64,000 nt of DNA from NCBI RefSeq assembly GCF_963678635.1, contig NC_087065.1, forward strand, positions 46,938,381 through 47,002,380. The letters run 5' to 3'. The stretch is from Symsagittifera roscoffensis (lineage: Eukaryota; Xenacoelomorpha; Acoela; Convolutidae). Positions 32,752-44,195 of this stretch are shown here, piece after piece. A program made the position numbers and the translations under genes. Numbering within the stretch: the first letter of the stretch is position 1; each line of letters opens with the position of its first letter. The notes below the pieces were generated by a model. That model did no database searches. It saw nothing but the letters and a program-made list of their open reading frames with translations, and was not told where the DNA came from.

Positions 32752-33486
32752 TCAGGATTATGTGGAACTTTTAACTTTCCAAAGAACAGTATGAATTGTG
32801 GGTAGAGACACAAATTTTATGGGTTACTAATTATTTTTCGCAAAAATCTTTGGAAACGGAAAAAATAGCGATTTTTTACAAAAACTGGAAAAAAGCTGGG
32901 AAGAGCTTGATACATATCAGCAGCCATTTGGAACAATTAATTTGCTGAGAATTGCGGAGTTATACAGGAACACTAACACCTACACAACTCCAAATTCCAT
33001 TTATAGTTCTATTTCTTTTTATGCTTAGTTGAATGACTCATACTGTTTACTTCAATTAACCTGAAAATCATTTTTCTCAATTCTTCTCATTTGATCAGTT
33101 TGCTCATCAAATAAGTACTCAAGATAAAATGCTAGTCCCAATTAATATGAATTCTCAAAAAATCAAACTCACAAACTCACAATTCAAGAAAAGTGAGTTG
33201 GGACAACACAAAAAAGACAGCAAGTCTATCTTGGTGAAAAAGACAGAGAAGCAATCTCTGCAACTAGAAATACTGCTATTCACGTTGCTGAAAACCTTGG
33301 ACTCTTTCCTGTAATTGAACTGACTTTTGTTAAGAAGTCAACTATGGATCAGGAGCTTGCCAACTGCAACAACAATGTGTATAACATAGCAACTTACAAT
33401 AGAAGACAATTTGTGTCACGATCAAGAAGTACAATTTTAACAAACCTGCCTAAATTCAGATTCGACTGTTCACTGCAAAAGAGAAT

Positions 33487-35292
33487 GAAACAATGAATCA
33501 AGTTAACTATGTCAACTATTCTTTGAACGATTTCAAAGAGAAGTCCCAAATTTTGGGAGACTTCAAGTTTGTTGAGAACTGTAATGAACAACAAAATGTG
33601 TTATTTATGATTTTTGTCTTGTAATTTAAAGATTTATCATCTAAATAATTTTTCCTTTAGTATTCGTGTTAAACAGCATGAGATGGAAAATTTGTTTTTC
33701 TTGAAATTTAATCCTAAAACTTTACAATAAATTGGATTTCTTTTCGAATTTTTGTTCAAGAAAAGTCTCAAAAAAAAATCTCTAACTGTTAATGAATCAA
33801 GAAATTTATCAAACTTGCAGAATTTGGACGAAGACTCACAAAAGATATCTTTTTGTGTGGATTCTGCATGATGGTTGAAGAAAAATTTACATATAATACC
33901 AATCCGATATCAGAAAAATAGAACTTTCAGGATATCTAAAAAATGGAAATAAATGGAAAAATATTCATTCCTTACAACTACAAAGAGAAGAATATGAGAA
34001 ATTGCTCAATAAAGTTCCAAAGAATTCCAGTAGAATAGTTCAAAAAAACTTGTACCATCATTGATGAATGAATGCACTGTAGAAAATGAACGTACAGAAA
34101 TTGATTGATCTTCTTAAAATTTTCGAGATAATAAAGCAACATTTTTCATCAAATAGAAAAAGAAAAAAATTGTTTCTTTGTACCTGTTTTGTTTTGGACT
34201 CAGACCTAAATTCGAAAGGAATAGACCAAAAAATTTTTTTGCAGGTCTGATTGGATACGGAAGTTCCTGTATGGATTATTTTTCGCAAACTCAAAAAACT
34301 TCAGGTTACATGCACTTCTAATATGCTGAATTTGTGAAAAATACTACAAAAAAGGACCTGGGAGTTGTTCTGTTGCACCTAGTCTCCACAGTTCATGCTT
34401 TCTTGGTCACGTGACTTCATTATTTTTCTGTTTATATGTTTAAATACCTGCTTCGTTTTTATATGCATTGTTCGATTGTTAACCAATTTAACTAGGAAAA
34501 CTCCAGAAAAAAACAGTTTACAGAATGAGCCTGATTTTTTTGGAAATTGAAAGTCTTGAAAACAATATATGAAAAGAATTATGAATTTATCTGGATAAAA
34601 TAACTGTAGGATATTCCTTTCTACTTCCCAGAAATTTCAAAGCAAAATCCCAATCGTCTTGTGTTCAAAGCAATTTCATGGAATCAGTTGGAGAAGCGGT
34701 TACAAAAAACAAACTGAATTTAAAGAAATAATGCAGCCTCAGAAACGAAATAAATCTAGCAGCCTCAGAAACAAAAATTTTTGCAAAAGTCTGAAAAATG
34801 TAAGAATCTGTCAGAAACTTTGGAAACAAAGATTTTTTAACTTGGATGACTACGCTTGTCCAAAAAACCAATTTTTGATATTCAAAGATGAAGAAAATGA
34901 TTAGAGGTGTAGCAACTACCAATTTCGTCATGCAAATCTCTTCACTGTGCAGAAAGAAAAGCATTTGCATAGGGAACAAGGACTCAATGTTTTTTTTAAG
35001 AAACTGAAAATCATAATAATTTAAATATACCACTGTTCTGAAATTTTAATTGAATGTAATTGTCAACTTATTCTTTCTAGAATTAAGATGGTTGATCAAT
35101 GAGAGAAGCTCGTAAAATTAGGAAGTTTTGTTTCCGTTGAAATAATCAAGAACAAAAACCATGGAAATTGTTTGGACGTACATGTAATAGCTCTTTTTTA
35201 GTTTTTCTGTGCCAATTTTTTGATACAGTTTTAATGCTAGTAAGTGCAATCGTTCGAATCATGTTACTCACAACATATGAAGAAATGACTGT
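33487..35292 (+). other. Second Polinton module, leftward region with unnamed broken ORFs
   Basis: Diverged counterpart of 24260-26066, in the same order: a piece near 33500-33600 (NYSLNDFKEKSQILGDF), pieces near 34100-34430, and the unnamed ORF directly before the ATPase at 34560-34920 (again with WMTTLVQK and GVATTNFVMQISSL-like segments). Several single-base indels relative to the first module show that both decayed separately after duplication. Confidence 0.45.
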
Positions 35293-36188
35293 TTGGGTAG
35301 CTTTCTTAACAAGTACACTCGTTTTTTTTCTACTTTCTCTCAAGCTATGAATAAATTAATATCTACCAAAGAACGACTTTTTTTTCCCTAATTGGACCAA
35401 ATGGATCTGAAAATCTCTTCTTATTTTTGATTGGTTGAAAATTGGTACTGTTAAGCCAGCATTCGACAAAGGTTTTTTTTATCCACCATATCAACCCCTT
35501 TACAGTCAAATGCAAAGAAAAACTTTAAAGGAGTAGATTTTGATTTGGTTGAAAATCTTCCTAAGAACGGAACTAAGTATCTGCTTATATTTGTTGATTC
35601 TTGTGAAGAACTTTCAAACTCCCAGCATGGGTAAAAATTACCACTGCTGGAAGACACAAGCGTCTGAATACAATATAATTCAAACACAATTTTTTTCATC
35701 ACAGCAAATGAGGAAGAGATGTAGAATTTTAAAATTACAAAATACACTCATAGTCTTTTTTAAAACACCGATAGGTTTTTTACAAATCAACACAATAAGT
35801 CAGCAACTAGTTGTAAAATTTCAATGGAAAGAGTGGTATCAAGACGCAATGTCTGTTCCTTATGGTCAATTACTTATTGGTTCAACCCCAAAAACAGTTT
35901 ATTCACTTAGTTTTTGCTCTAATGGTGGCTCAGTTCCGACAGAGGTTTTTTTACCAGCTGGAAAAGAAACAAAATTTTAGGAAGATGAGTACACGAAATG
36001 TCTCTATTCTTCCAATATTTCAAAAAATTTCCCTAAGACTTCGAAAACAATTCATTCTCAATTGTCCAAGAAAACTCATTCAGTGTCTGAGCGAGTGGTG
36101 TTTAGTAATTCTATTAAGAGGAGAGCTTTAAGATCTCCGGAAAGATGTAGTAAAATACCGAAAAATTTTTTCAGAATTAACACAATAA
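35293..36188 (+). pseudogene. Polinton packaging ATPase, copy 2
   Basis: Counterpart of the ATPase at 26067-26955. The P-loop reads LIGPNGSEN and then shifts frame because one A of the GAAAAATC run is missing. Walker B (YLLIFVDSCEE) is present at about 35580-35612. The segment 35540-35980 has a long open frame with EWYQDAMSVPYGQLLI. The basic tail ends at TAA 36186-36188. Confidence 0.75.
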
Positions 36189-36229
36189 AAACCCCCTCTA
36201 CACAAAAGAAGAAATCTTTTACGTTCAAC

Positions 36230-36560
36230 TAAAGGGTTACAATTGATATCTATTATGACCCTTTTGTCATTAAACGATTGACATAGTATGGAACAACTTA
36301 TCTTAATTTGTACTCAGTTTATCAATCACAAAGTACACTTCCAAGAATAAATGAAAGAACAAAAGCAATAAAAAGAGGGGATGAACCAAAAAATTTTGAT
36401 ACTATCTACAGTTCTGTAAATGTGAGGTTGAAAACGAATAACATTAGGCACCTTAAGTATTTAGTTTTTCAAATTGCTAGATTTTTAATTAAGTCAGTCA
36501 AAAAATATTTATAAGATAATCGAGACACAAAAGAATCTATTGTCGATTTTGCGTTGCAGT
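36230..36560 (+). pseudogene. Small Polinton ORF between ATPase and integrase, copy 2
   Basis: The best-preserved copy, with an uninterrupted 68-residue frame from 36308 to 36514, reading VYQSQSTLPRINERTKAIKR and then SSVNVRLKTNNIRHLKYLVF. It is basic and helical, of unknown function. Confidence 0.5.
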
Positions 36561-36639
36561 AAAGCGAAAAAACAACGAGTTTCCAGATACCTGGATCACC
36601 ATTTTTGAAAGCAACTCAAATTCCACCTAAACTTGCTAT

Positions 36640-37560
36640 TAACAAGAACGCCAAAGCAAAAAAGTGAAGAGCTTAAATCCCTTTCAAAATTTTAAGAGAT
36701 AAAACTAAACAAATTGTATTCTAGGGGTAGAGCTGCGTACGGTTCTATTCGAAATTGTATTCTAGGAGTAGAGCGAGTGGTTGATCAAAAGAGAAAGTAG
36801 AACAATTCTTACAAACCAAGACATCGTATACAAAACTGGGTCCACTAATCAAGCGTTTCCGAAGACTTCAAGCCTTTTCTATATATATGAATGAAGTCTG
36901 GTGCATGGACTTGGCTTTTGTAGACAAGTTAGCTAGTAAAAAGAATTGAGTCAATTATTTATTAGTTGCTGCAGATGGTTTTTTGGAGATAAGTTTTAGA
37001 GTTCACGAAAACAAATTTTGCCAGAGACACTTTACAAGCTTTCAAAAAAAATTTTTTTCGAAAAACTTTGGGTTGATAATGGAACAGAAAATAGGGAAGT
37101 TTTTGAAAATTTTTGCAAAGAGAAATGCATTGAAGTTTACTCAACAAAAAATGAAACAAAAATTGCTTTTGCAAAGAGAGCAGTTCAGTCTCTAAAACAA
37201 ATAATATAATGTTACATTGAAGATCATGGTAGAAAACTTGTTCCTAAATTGCAGCATTTGGTTTCTACATTGAACTCTGGAAAAAATCTATCTTTGGAGA
37301 ATCTCCAAGAGATGTGAAAAATTATGATTTTTTGTCAATTTTCTATGAAAAACCGTTCATAAAAATAATAAAACAAAATTGAAAATTGTGAATGGAGTCG
37401 GAATCTCGAGAAAAGATATTCCGTTCCGAAAAGGATACAAGCCACAGTTTATAGATAAAAATGTTTGAAATTTCGGCAATATCTACAGAAAAAACCTCAT
37501 CAAATATCTCAAAAATGAAAAATTTCTGTCAAAATGTTTTGAAAAAGTTCCGATTAAAGA
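36640..37560 (+). pseudogene. Polinton integrase, copy 3
   Basis: Has EVWCMDLAFVDKL (about 36893-36930) and a 63-residue open frame (37018-37209) with KLWVDNGTENREVF and the same FAKRAVQSLK, so the presumed Glu-to-Lys change predates the module duplication. It still has GTEN where copies 1 and 2 have GTKN. Confidence 0.8.
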
Positions 37561-37589
37561 TAAGTCACTTTTAAAATTAAATTTCTATC

Positions 37590-38450
37590 GATCAGTTGTC
37601 ATGGATTTTTTTCACGATTGAGCTATTTTCTTTTGCTTTTTTCTAATTTTGTTACGGATAATAGTCTTAGTTCTTTTATAAACTTTTTAACGCAACAAAT
37701 ACATCTTGAAGGAGAATGGGAGGCGGCTTCTCGTACCCTTCAATTTATCAAAATGTTACTGAAGGAAAATTTACTTTTATAGATGGGCGAGAAAGTTCTG
37801 TGGAAAAAAGAAAGGTTCAACCGATGTATATTGAACCTGGGTTGTATCCAACCTTGATGATATACTTGTAGCCATGAATGACAAAGTTCGTAAAGGTATA
37901 TGTGCATAAAATATCAATATATCGTTATTCATGTATCAGTAGATAAGATTACACAAAAAATGACTATTCAATTACCTGAGTTGGTTGTGGCTTAGAACAA
38001 AATCAAACAGGGGTTATAAAGAGAGGAAATGGTCCACATTATCCTCAGTATTTTTACGACATCATAAGAACACATTCCCTAATGATTTATATTAATATTA
38101 TAGCATATAAAATACTAGGTGATACAAAAACTATTTAACTGCGTTTCATTCCTTTCATTTCCAAAGTAAAAATTAGAACGTAATATTTACAGGACAGTAC
38201 ATGAATTATCATTCTGTTACGAATCTAAAAATAAAAAATTTATTCAAAAATTCTTTCGAAAGAATAAAAACAGAACTATGGGATAAAACAGGCAAAAAAA
38301 ATCCTTTTGTGTTCGTAGGAACTACGCAAATTATTCTCTTGTTTCGCAAGATTTCGGACAATGTAATTTGGTTACGAAATGGTTGCACTAAGTTCGGCTC
38401 GTTTTCCTATTTTTCGTGGACATGCAAGACACCGTGGATGAAGTTTTGAT
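37590..38450 (+). pseudogene. Minor-capsid-like protein, copy 3
   Basis: N-terminal DNSLSSFINFL-like and EGKFTFIDGRESSVEKRK-like segments are followed, after damage, by the C-terminal frame 38201-38449: IKNLFKNSFERIKTELWDKTG, FVFVGTTQIILLFRKISDN. Confidence 0.65.
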
Positions 38451-38740
38451 TCTCTTGCGCGAACACTTGGGAGAACTGCAATAATTAGTCCCACCTGCAA
38501 AAAGAATCGGAGCAGAATGATTTGAACTCACAGTTCCAGAGATTGGAGAAGTTGTCAGTGGACGAAAGAAACTCAAACCATTTGCAAAAGGCGTTGGAAC
38601 AAAAACGGTTCAAAACAGTTGGGAGGAGTAAAAAAGAAATCCAAGAGTAGAAAAAAAAGATCCGGATCGATTTCTCAAAAGACCGGTCGAAAAACAGTCG
38701 CTCTTCCAAAAATATTATAAAATAGTATAAAATCAAAGCA
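38390..38740 (+). pseudogene. Basic Polinton ORF between the two capsid-like genes, copy 1
   Basis: Reads FELTVPEIGEVVSGRKKLKP, then GVGTKTV and a Lys/Arg-rich tail. Homologues with the same EIGEVV box lie at 41630-41880 and, on the minus strand, at 53439-53818 and 61470-61849, always between the minor- and major-capsid-like genes. The small basic protein is probably a virion component; the role is inferred from position only. Confidence 0.5.
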
Positions 38741-38769
38741 GCCTTTTTTGGTACGGGGCTTTTACAAAT

Positions 38770-40066
38770 TCTTCTTTGGAGATTTTCGATAAATTTCCAG
38801 TTTTGGAAACCTTATTTCATCATACGAACAAGAATTAAATTCCAGTACTTCTCTTGATGAAAGCAGTATTGATTTTGAAGTTGAAATGGGTCTTAATTCC
38901 TACTTGGATATGCGCGATACCCATCTGTGTTTATAAATTCAACTGTTCAAGGGAAGCTTGTTTGATGATTTCAAAAAAGAAAAGTCGGAACATAAAGCAC
39001 AATCAGAGAATGATTTAGATGAGGAACGACAAAAATACTGAACTTATGTAAGCAACCTACTAAATTATCTACTCTCCAATTGTGATTTTTATTTTAACAA
39101 TACATTAGCTTACATCGCCAATGAATTATATCCTCATAAAGCACAAATTTTGAACAAATTCAACTTGTCGACAGTGAGTAATAAAGGAATACTTGCTTGC
39201 CACGAATATAGTTTTGAAGAATTTCTGGAAGCATTTGATATATATCCGCTCACTGATGGAACAAACTTCTTAGGTTAAGGGATAAATTAATCACTTTATG
39301 GCAGGCTTGCTATTGATTTGTTTATTGTCAATTATTATTTTTACCAAAAACCAAAAGCAAATAAACTAATTCGAGCTAGACCTAAACTCTACATGCTCTC
39401 TGATAATCCAATTATTTTTCTGGAAATTGCTGATTGTTCGCTGTTTACTAGAATAATTTTAGTAGTTGAAGCTAATCATCCGTAATTGTATTGAAATCTG
39501 GAAAAGGATATCTAGAAACACTTACATGGAAGCTATATCAAGAACCTTTATCATTCCATCTCGTCAAAACCAGTTTATTCAAGAAAATGTTTTAATAACG
39601 CCCCAATCAGAAAAATAGCTGTTGCAATGAATAAAAATTCAGCTGTTTCGGGATTTTTTCATAAAAATCCTTTCAAATATCAACAATTTCATTCGAGAGA
39701 GCTTACAACTATTCGCGGTGGAAGAGCAATTTTTTCATAAGATACAACGTCTTCTCGTCGCCCCTATGTTACAATAAGGAAAGCAGTGCAGTTTAACGCA
39801 GATTTTCCTGCTCTTCAATGGAAGATTTTCAAAATCAATATATTCTACTTTTCGACTTGACTCTACTACAGCATGCACCTAAACAGTTGCATTGTTCAGA
39901 AATTACTGCAGCAATCTCGAGATTAGACGTGTTTTGCCAATTTCGCTTGGTGCAAGTAACGGAAGTATTAGTCCTGGGAGAAAGACTATCAAACATTCAA
40001 ATTGACAAATTCGGAAAGGTCGCTAAAAATGTTCCCATAAAAAAGGTTCCTATAAAAACGATTTAG
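38770..40066 (+). pseudogene. Polinton major-capsid-like protein (F54H12.2-like), copy 1
   Basis: The N-terminal part (38770-39000) reads SSTSLDESSIDFEVEMGLNS and YLDMRDTHLCL. The middle has LAYIANELYPHKAQILNKF (about 39108-39165) and KLIRARPKLYMLSDNP (about 39367-39410), and the C-terminal part has VTEVLVLGERLSNIQIDKFG (39953-40020). These blocks are those of the large Polinton protein annotated as F54H12.2-like, interpreted in the literature as a double-jelly-roll major capsid protein. At least eight stops or frameshifts are present. Confidence 0.75.
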
Positions 40067-40400
40067 GTTCCAAAGAAATATTGTAATATTTTTGAGTTTT
40101 CAGGTTCCTATAAAAACTTTGTTTCTCTAGACTTTTAATCGTCATTGTTTCTGTGTTATCATGTTGGTTTTTCTTTAGACCTAATTCTCCGCAAAAAAAG
40201 ACAATGAAAGCTGTTTAATTGCAAACACAAGAACTTTCCAAAACATAGACTGTGAAGCAAAGTTCAATAATGTGTATGGGACTTCGTTGATTCAATACGA
40301 AAATGCGTGTAAATCATTAATCATACTTTTTAATCCTAAATTGCACTTCAAACTATCAATTTCTTTCTTTTTAGATGTAAACCATTTAAAAATTGCAAAA

Positions 40401-40840
40401 ATGGATAATTTATCACTTGTTCAATTTATTGAAAAAATTCCTGAGCTCAACTTCAAGTGAATGGGATTTTACTCCCCTGATGAAATAGCTCAACGAACAA
40501 AATACTCTTTTGCATTCATCAGCTCAGCTCCAAGCAAAAATCGGGGAGATCCAAGCAATGATAGAGGCTCCGGGCATGGATAGAAGCAATAACAATGGAT
40601 CATGATAGCTCGATTGGACAGAATTGACTAGTTTGCTGATTCTTTGGGTCAAAAAAGAACAATTTAATCTTTTTTTACAAAAAATATTGGCAAAAGGTTC
40701 CCCAAAAAACTGCAAAAAACTGATAATTTGTGTAGGTTTTTGGCATTTTATTCAGCATTTCTTCTTTTAAAATTTTTTCAGAAGAGCTTGATGATTAGTT
40801 TTGATGTGCATGAGTTGAATTTCAATACTAATTTTATGTA
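40401..40840 (+). pseudogene. Polinton adenain-like cysteine protease, copy 1
   Basis: From an ATG at 40401: MDNLSLVQFIEKIPELNFK, a stop (40458-40460), then WIMIARLDRID, FADSLGQKRT (catalytic Asp region), and LQKTDNLCRF (catalytic Cys region, about 40705-40740), ending at TAA 40838-40840. The order and spacing fit the adenovirus-type/Ulp1-like protease of Polintons, which processes virion proteins. The His of the usual GEHW box is not readable in frame, and several frame breaks are present. Confidence 0.65.
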
Positions 40841-40959
40841 AACGTGCAATTTTCATTTGTAAGTCTAAAATTTTGAATTAGATTCACATAACAAAGTAGT
40901 GAATTGTTCATTTAGTTATTTAATTTAACTCTGTAAATGTCTTATTTTTTTTTCAAAGG

Positions 40960-41300
40960 TAAATTAGCAATTAACTTTTTTGTGAAATTCACGGAGATTG
41001 ATGATATAACATGGATGTTGCAGTCACCCAATTGAACGAAATAACGATAGAATAGCTGAGTTTACGAAAATTGTAACCAACTTCTAGTAAATTGTGATGT
41101 CTTTTTCAAAGTTTACTCTGAGAAAGATTGAAAAAAAAGTCAGACACAGAAATATTCATGATACTATATCTTTCTCAGTGTAAACGTTTATTGGGGCCGA
41201 GCAAATGACAAAGATGCATGATAATTTGTTTGGAAACTTCAAAACGTTTGAAGAATTGTTAAAGGTTTAAGTCAAAGTGATAAAGGAGAACTGAAAACAA
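40960..41300. repeat. Post-protease non-coding block, copy 1
   Basis: Contains a GAAATTCACGGAGATTGATG segment, an AACGAAATAACGATAGA segment and the stem-loop at 41111-41185. Related blocks are at 43460-43800 and 45100-45620, each following a protease copy. Confidence 0.7.
41111..41185 (+). terminator. Conserved stem-loop after protease, copy 1
   Basis: The arms GTTTACTCTGAGAAAGAT (41111-41128) and ATCTTTCTCAGTGTAAAC (41168-41185) pair over 18 bases with one mismatch, around a 39-base loop. It lies downstream of the last plus-strand Polinton gene, so an RNA 3'-end or processing signal is plausible. A short inserted element with inverted ends is an alternative. Confidence 0.45.
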
Positions 41301-41354
41301 TCGGAGCAACAAATTTGACAGAAGATTTACCATATTGAGATGAAAATGAGAGCT

Positions 41355-42071
41355 TGATTACAAAATCCACATGATCGAATATTAAAAACTCTTTAGAAAG
41401 CATAAAAACAGAACTATGGGATAAAACAGGCAAAAAAAAATCCTTTTGTGTTCGTAGGAACTACGCAAATTATTCTCTTGTTTCGCAAGATTTCGGACAA
41501 TGTAATTTGGTTACGAAATGGTTGCACTAAGTTCGGCTCATTTTGCTATTTTTTGTGGACATGCAAGACACCGTGGAACAAGTTTTGGTGCTCTTGCGCG
41601 AACACTTGGGAGAACTGCAATTCCCTTTATTAAAAAATAATTAGTCCCAGCTCAAAAAGAATCGGAGTAGAATGATCTGAAATTACAGTTCCAGAGATCG
41701 GAGAAATTGTCAGTGTACGAAAGAAACTCAAACCATTTGCAAAAAGTGTTGGAATAAAAACGGTTCGTAAACAGTTGGGAAGAGGAAAAAAGAATTCCAA
41801 GCGTAGAAAAAAGGGATCTAGATCCATTTCTCAAAAAAAGGTCGAAAAACAGTCGCTCTTGCAAAGACATTATAAAATAGTTTTAAATCAAAGCAGCCTT
41901 TTTCGGTACGGGGCTTCTACAAATTCTTCTTTGGAGATTTTTGATAAATTCCCAGTATTGGAAACAATTATTTCATCCTACGCAGAAGAAATAATTTCCA
42001 GTACTTCTCTTGATGAAAGCAGTATTGGTTTTGAATTTGAAATGGGTCGTTATTGTTGTGTTTGGTTTTAA
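41355..42071 (+). pseudogene. Repeated capsid-region fragment (minor-capsid end, basic ORF, major-capsid start)
   Basis: A partial second copy of 38240-38940. It has the minor-capsid C-terminus (41448-41580, with QIILLFRKISDN), the basic ORF with its EIGE box (about 41690), and the major-capsid N-terminus (41900-42060, SSTSLDESSIGFEFEMGR). The capsid reading is then cut at about 42060 by the repeat block that contains a MITE. Confidence 0.65.
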
Positions 42072-42825
42072 ATCATTAATGACCATTTCACTTTCAGTGA
42101 AAAGCTCCCGCAGTAGATAAAAATCATCCGATTGAGTCATGAAACTAAAGCAATGAGCTGATAGTTTAGTAGTTAAAAAACTTGAAAAGCGCATCATGAA
42201 ACGACGCGTTATTGCCATTCAGGCCAGCTTGAGACAATTTACGCGCAAAATGTTTTGCTCTTTTACAGCGTGAGCAGATTTCTACAATTGGTTGAAGGAA
42301 GCTTATTTGACATAATTACTAGGTTACTAGGAGTCAAAATTATCACTTTGTACTATATTTGCTTTGACTTTGGAAAAAATCTCAAACTTTTTTTTAAATT
42401 TTCATTCTATTACGAGGCCAAACTGTGCACCTTTTGCATTGTTAGCGGTGTCCGCAACAAGGAAGTTCCCTTTGTTCTTCTTTTGTTCTTTCCTTCTCTT
42501 TGATCGTTCCGACAAAATTTTAACATGTTTAAAGACTTGTGTGTGGAATCCAGGAGCATACAGACACAAATTTGTGCGCCTATCCAGTGCACAGTTTGGC
42601 CTCGTAATTTCAATTGTTATAAATTGAACACTACTTCATAGAACTCATAAGGCATTCGGACCATTCAAGATTTTGGCCTGATAACGGCAGTTGTGTTATC
42701 GATTATAAAATAAGAAGAGCTCTTAAGCACGTCGTAAAAATTAGAAAATGAGATAAAATTATCGATTATAGTTGCATCGAAAGAAAGGTGGTTTATTATT
42801 TAAATGTGATCAATTAATCTGATCA
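42072..42825. repeat. Copy of the terminal-array inner block inserted in the capsid region
   Basis: Similar to 46355-46930, 48275-48790, 50045-50600 and 58075-58630: the AAAGCTCCCGC start, the AAACTAAAGCAATG segment, the CATGAAACGACG segment, and paired TTATCGATTATA motifs. It separates the capsid N-terminus (left) from a protease copy (right), so it was inserted or joined here by rearrangement. Confidence 0.6.
42410..42607. mobile_element. 198-bp MITE with perfect 21-bp terminal inverted repeats
   Basis: The left end, TTACGAGGCCAAACTGTGCA plus C (42410-42430), is the exact reverse complement of 42587-42607. The other four copies of the surrounding block lack this segment, which shows an insertion after the block was copied. 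No transposase is encoded. A clear target-site duplication was not resolved. Confidence 0.85.
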
Positions 42826-42904
42826 AGTACTTTTTAATCCTAAATTGCACTGCAAAATATCAATTTCTTTCTTTATAGATGTAAATCATTTAACAATTGC
42901 CAAG

Positions 42905-43345
42905 TTGGATAATTCATCACTTGTTTAATTTATTGAAAAAACTCCTGAACTCAACTTCAAGTGAATGGGATCTTACCCCTCTGATAAATTACCTCAACGA
43001 ACAAAATACTCTTTTGCATTAATCACGTCAGCTCCAAGCAAAGGGAGAAGAGATCCAAGCAATCATGGAAGCTCCAAGCAAGGATAAAAGCAATAACAAT
43101 GGATCATGATAACTCGATTGGACAAAACTGACTAGTTTGCTGATTTTTTGAGTCAAAAAAGAACAACGTATTCCTTTTTAACAAAAAATATTGGCAAAAA
43201 GTTCCACCAAAAACAGCAAAAAACTGATAATTTGTGTAGATTTTACGCATTTGATTCAGCATTTCTTCTTTTTAAATTCTCTCAGAAGAATTTGATGAAT
43301 ATTTTTGATGTGCATGAGTTGAATTGCAATACTAATATTATGTAA
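42905..43345 (+). pseudogene. Adenain-like protease, copy 2
   Basis: The start codon position is TTG (42905) instead of ATG. ARLDKTD-like, FADFLSQKRT and KTDNLCRFYAFDSAFLLFKF segments are readable. A 65-residue open frame covers 43148-43345. It is broken by stops near the N-terminus. Confidence 0.6.
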
Positions 43346-43609
43346 AAGTGCAATTTTTATTTGTAAGTCTAAAAATTTGAATTTAATGCACTTAACAAAG
43401 TAGTGAATTGTTCACTTAATTATGTAATTTAATTTTTCAAATTCCTTTTTTCACAAAAGTAACTTAGCAATTATTCTTTTGTGAAATTCACGGAGATTGA
43501 TGATATAACATGGATGTTTTAGTCTCCCAATTGAACGAAGTAACAATAGATTAGATAAATTTACAAAAATTTTAACCAACGTCTAGTAAATTGTAATATT
43601 TTTTGAAAA

Positions 43610-43696
43610 GTTTACTCTGAGAAAGATAGAAAAACTACCATATAAAAAAATTAGACACAGAAAAGTCAATGATACTTTATCTTTCTCAGTGTAAAC
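43610..43696 (+). terminator. Conserved stem-loop after protease, copy 2
   Basis: Arms at 43610-43627 and 43679-43696 are identical to those of the first copy; the loop differs in sequence and length. It lies 0.27 kb after protease copy 2. Confidence 0.45.
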
Positions 43697-43975
43697 TTTT
43701 ACACGGGCAGAGCAATTGACAAAGATACATGATAATTTTTTTATGGAAATTTCAAAATGTGTGAAGAAGGGTTAAATCAGAGTGATAAAGGAGAACTGAA
43801 ATCAATCGGAGCAAGAAATATGAGAGAAGATTTAAACATATTGAGATGAAAATTAGATTTTGATTACAAAGTCCAACTGATCATACTTTTGACGCCTAAA
43901 TTGCACTTCAAACTATGTTTTTAGATGTAAATAGTTTTTTTGTTTTTAGATGTAAATCAGTTATCAATTGCAAAG

Positions 43976-44195
43976 ATGGATACATTATCACTTGTTCAAT
44001 TTTTTGAAAGAATTTCTGAGATCAGGTCCAAGTTCCTGTGATCTTACTTCTCTGATAAAGTACCTCAACGAACAAAATAGTCTTCTGCAATCATCAGCTC
44101 AGCTCCAAGCAAAAAGCGAGGAGATCCAAGCAATGATAGAAGCTCCAAGCAAGGATAGAAGCAATAAAAATGGATCATGATAGCTCGATTGGAGC
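43976..44195 (+). pseudogene. Adenain-like protease N-terminal fragment, copy 3
   Basis: An ATG at 43976 opens a frame (MDTLSLVQFFERISEIRSKF-like) that ends shortly before 44190. There the sequence switches abruptly to the tip of the major-capsid gene, a rearrangement junction. Confidence 0.55.

Larger units (their letters stand above)
30401..33486. repeat. 3086-bp direct tandem duplication, unit B
   Basis: Second copy of 27315-30400. After 33486 the sequence continues into unduplicated material that matches the first Polinton module at 24250 onwards. Confidence 0.9.
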
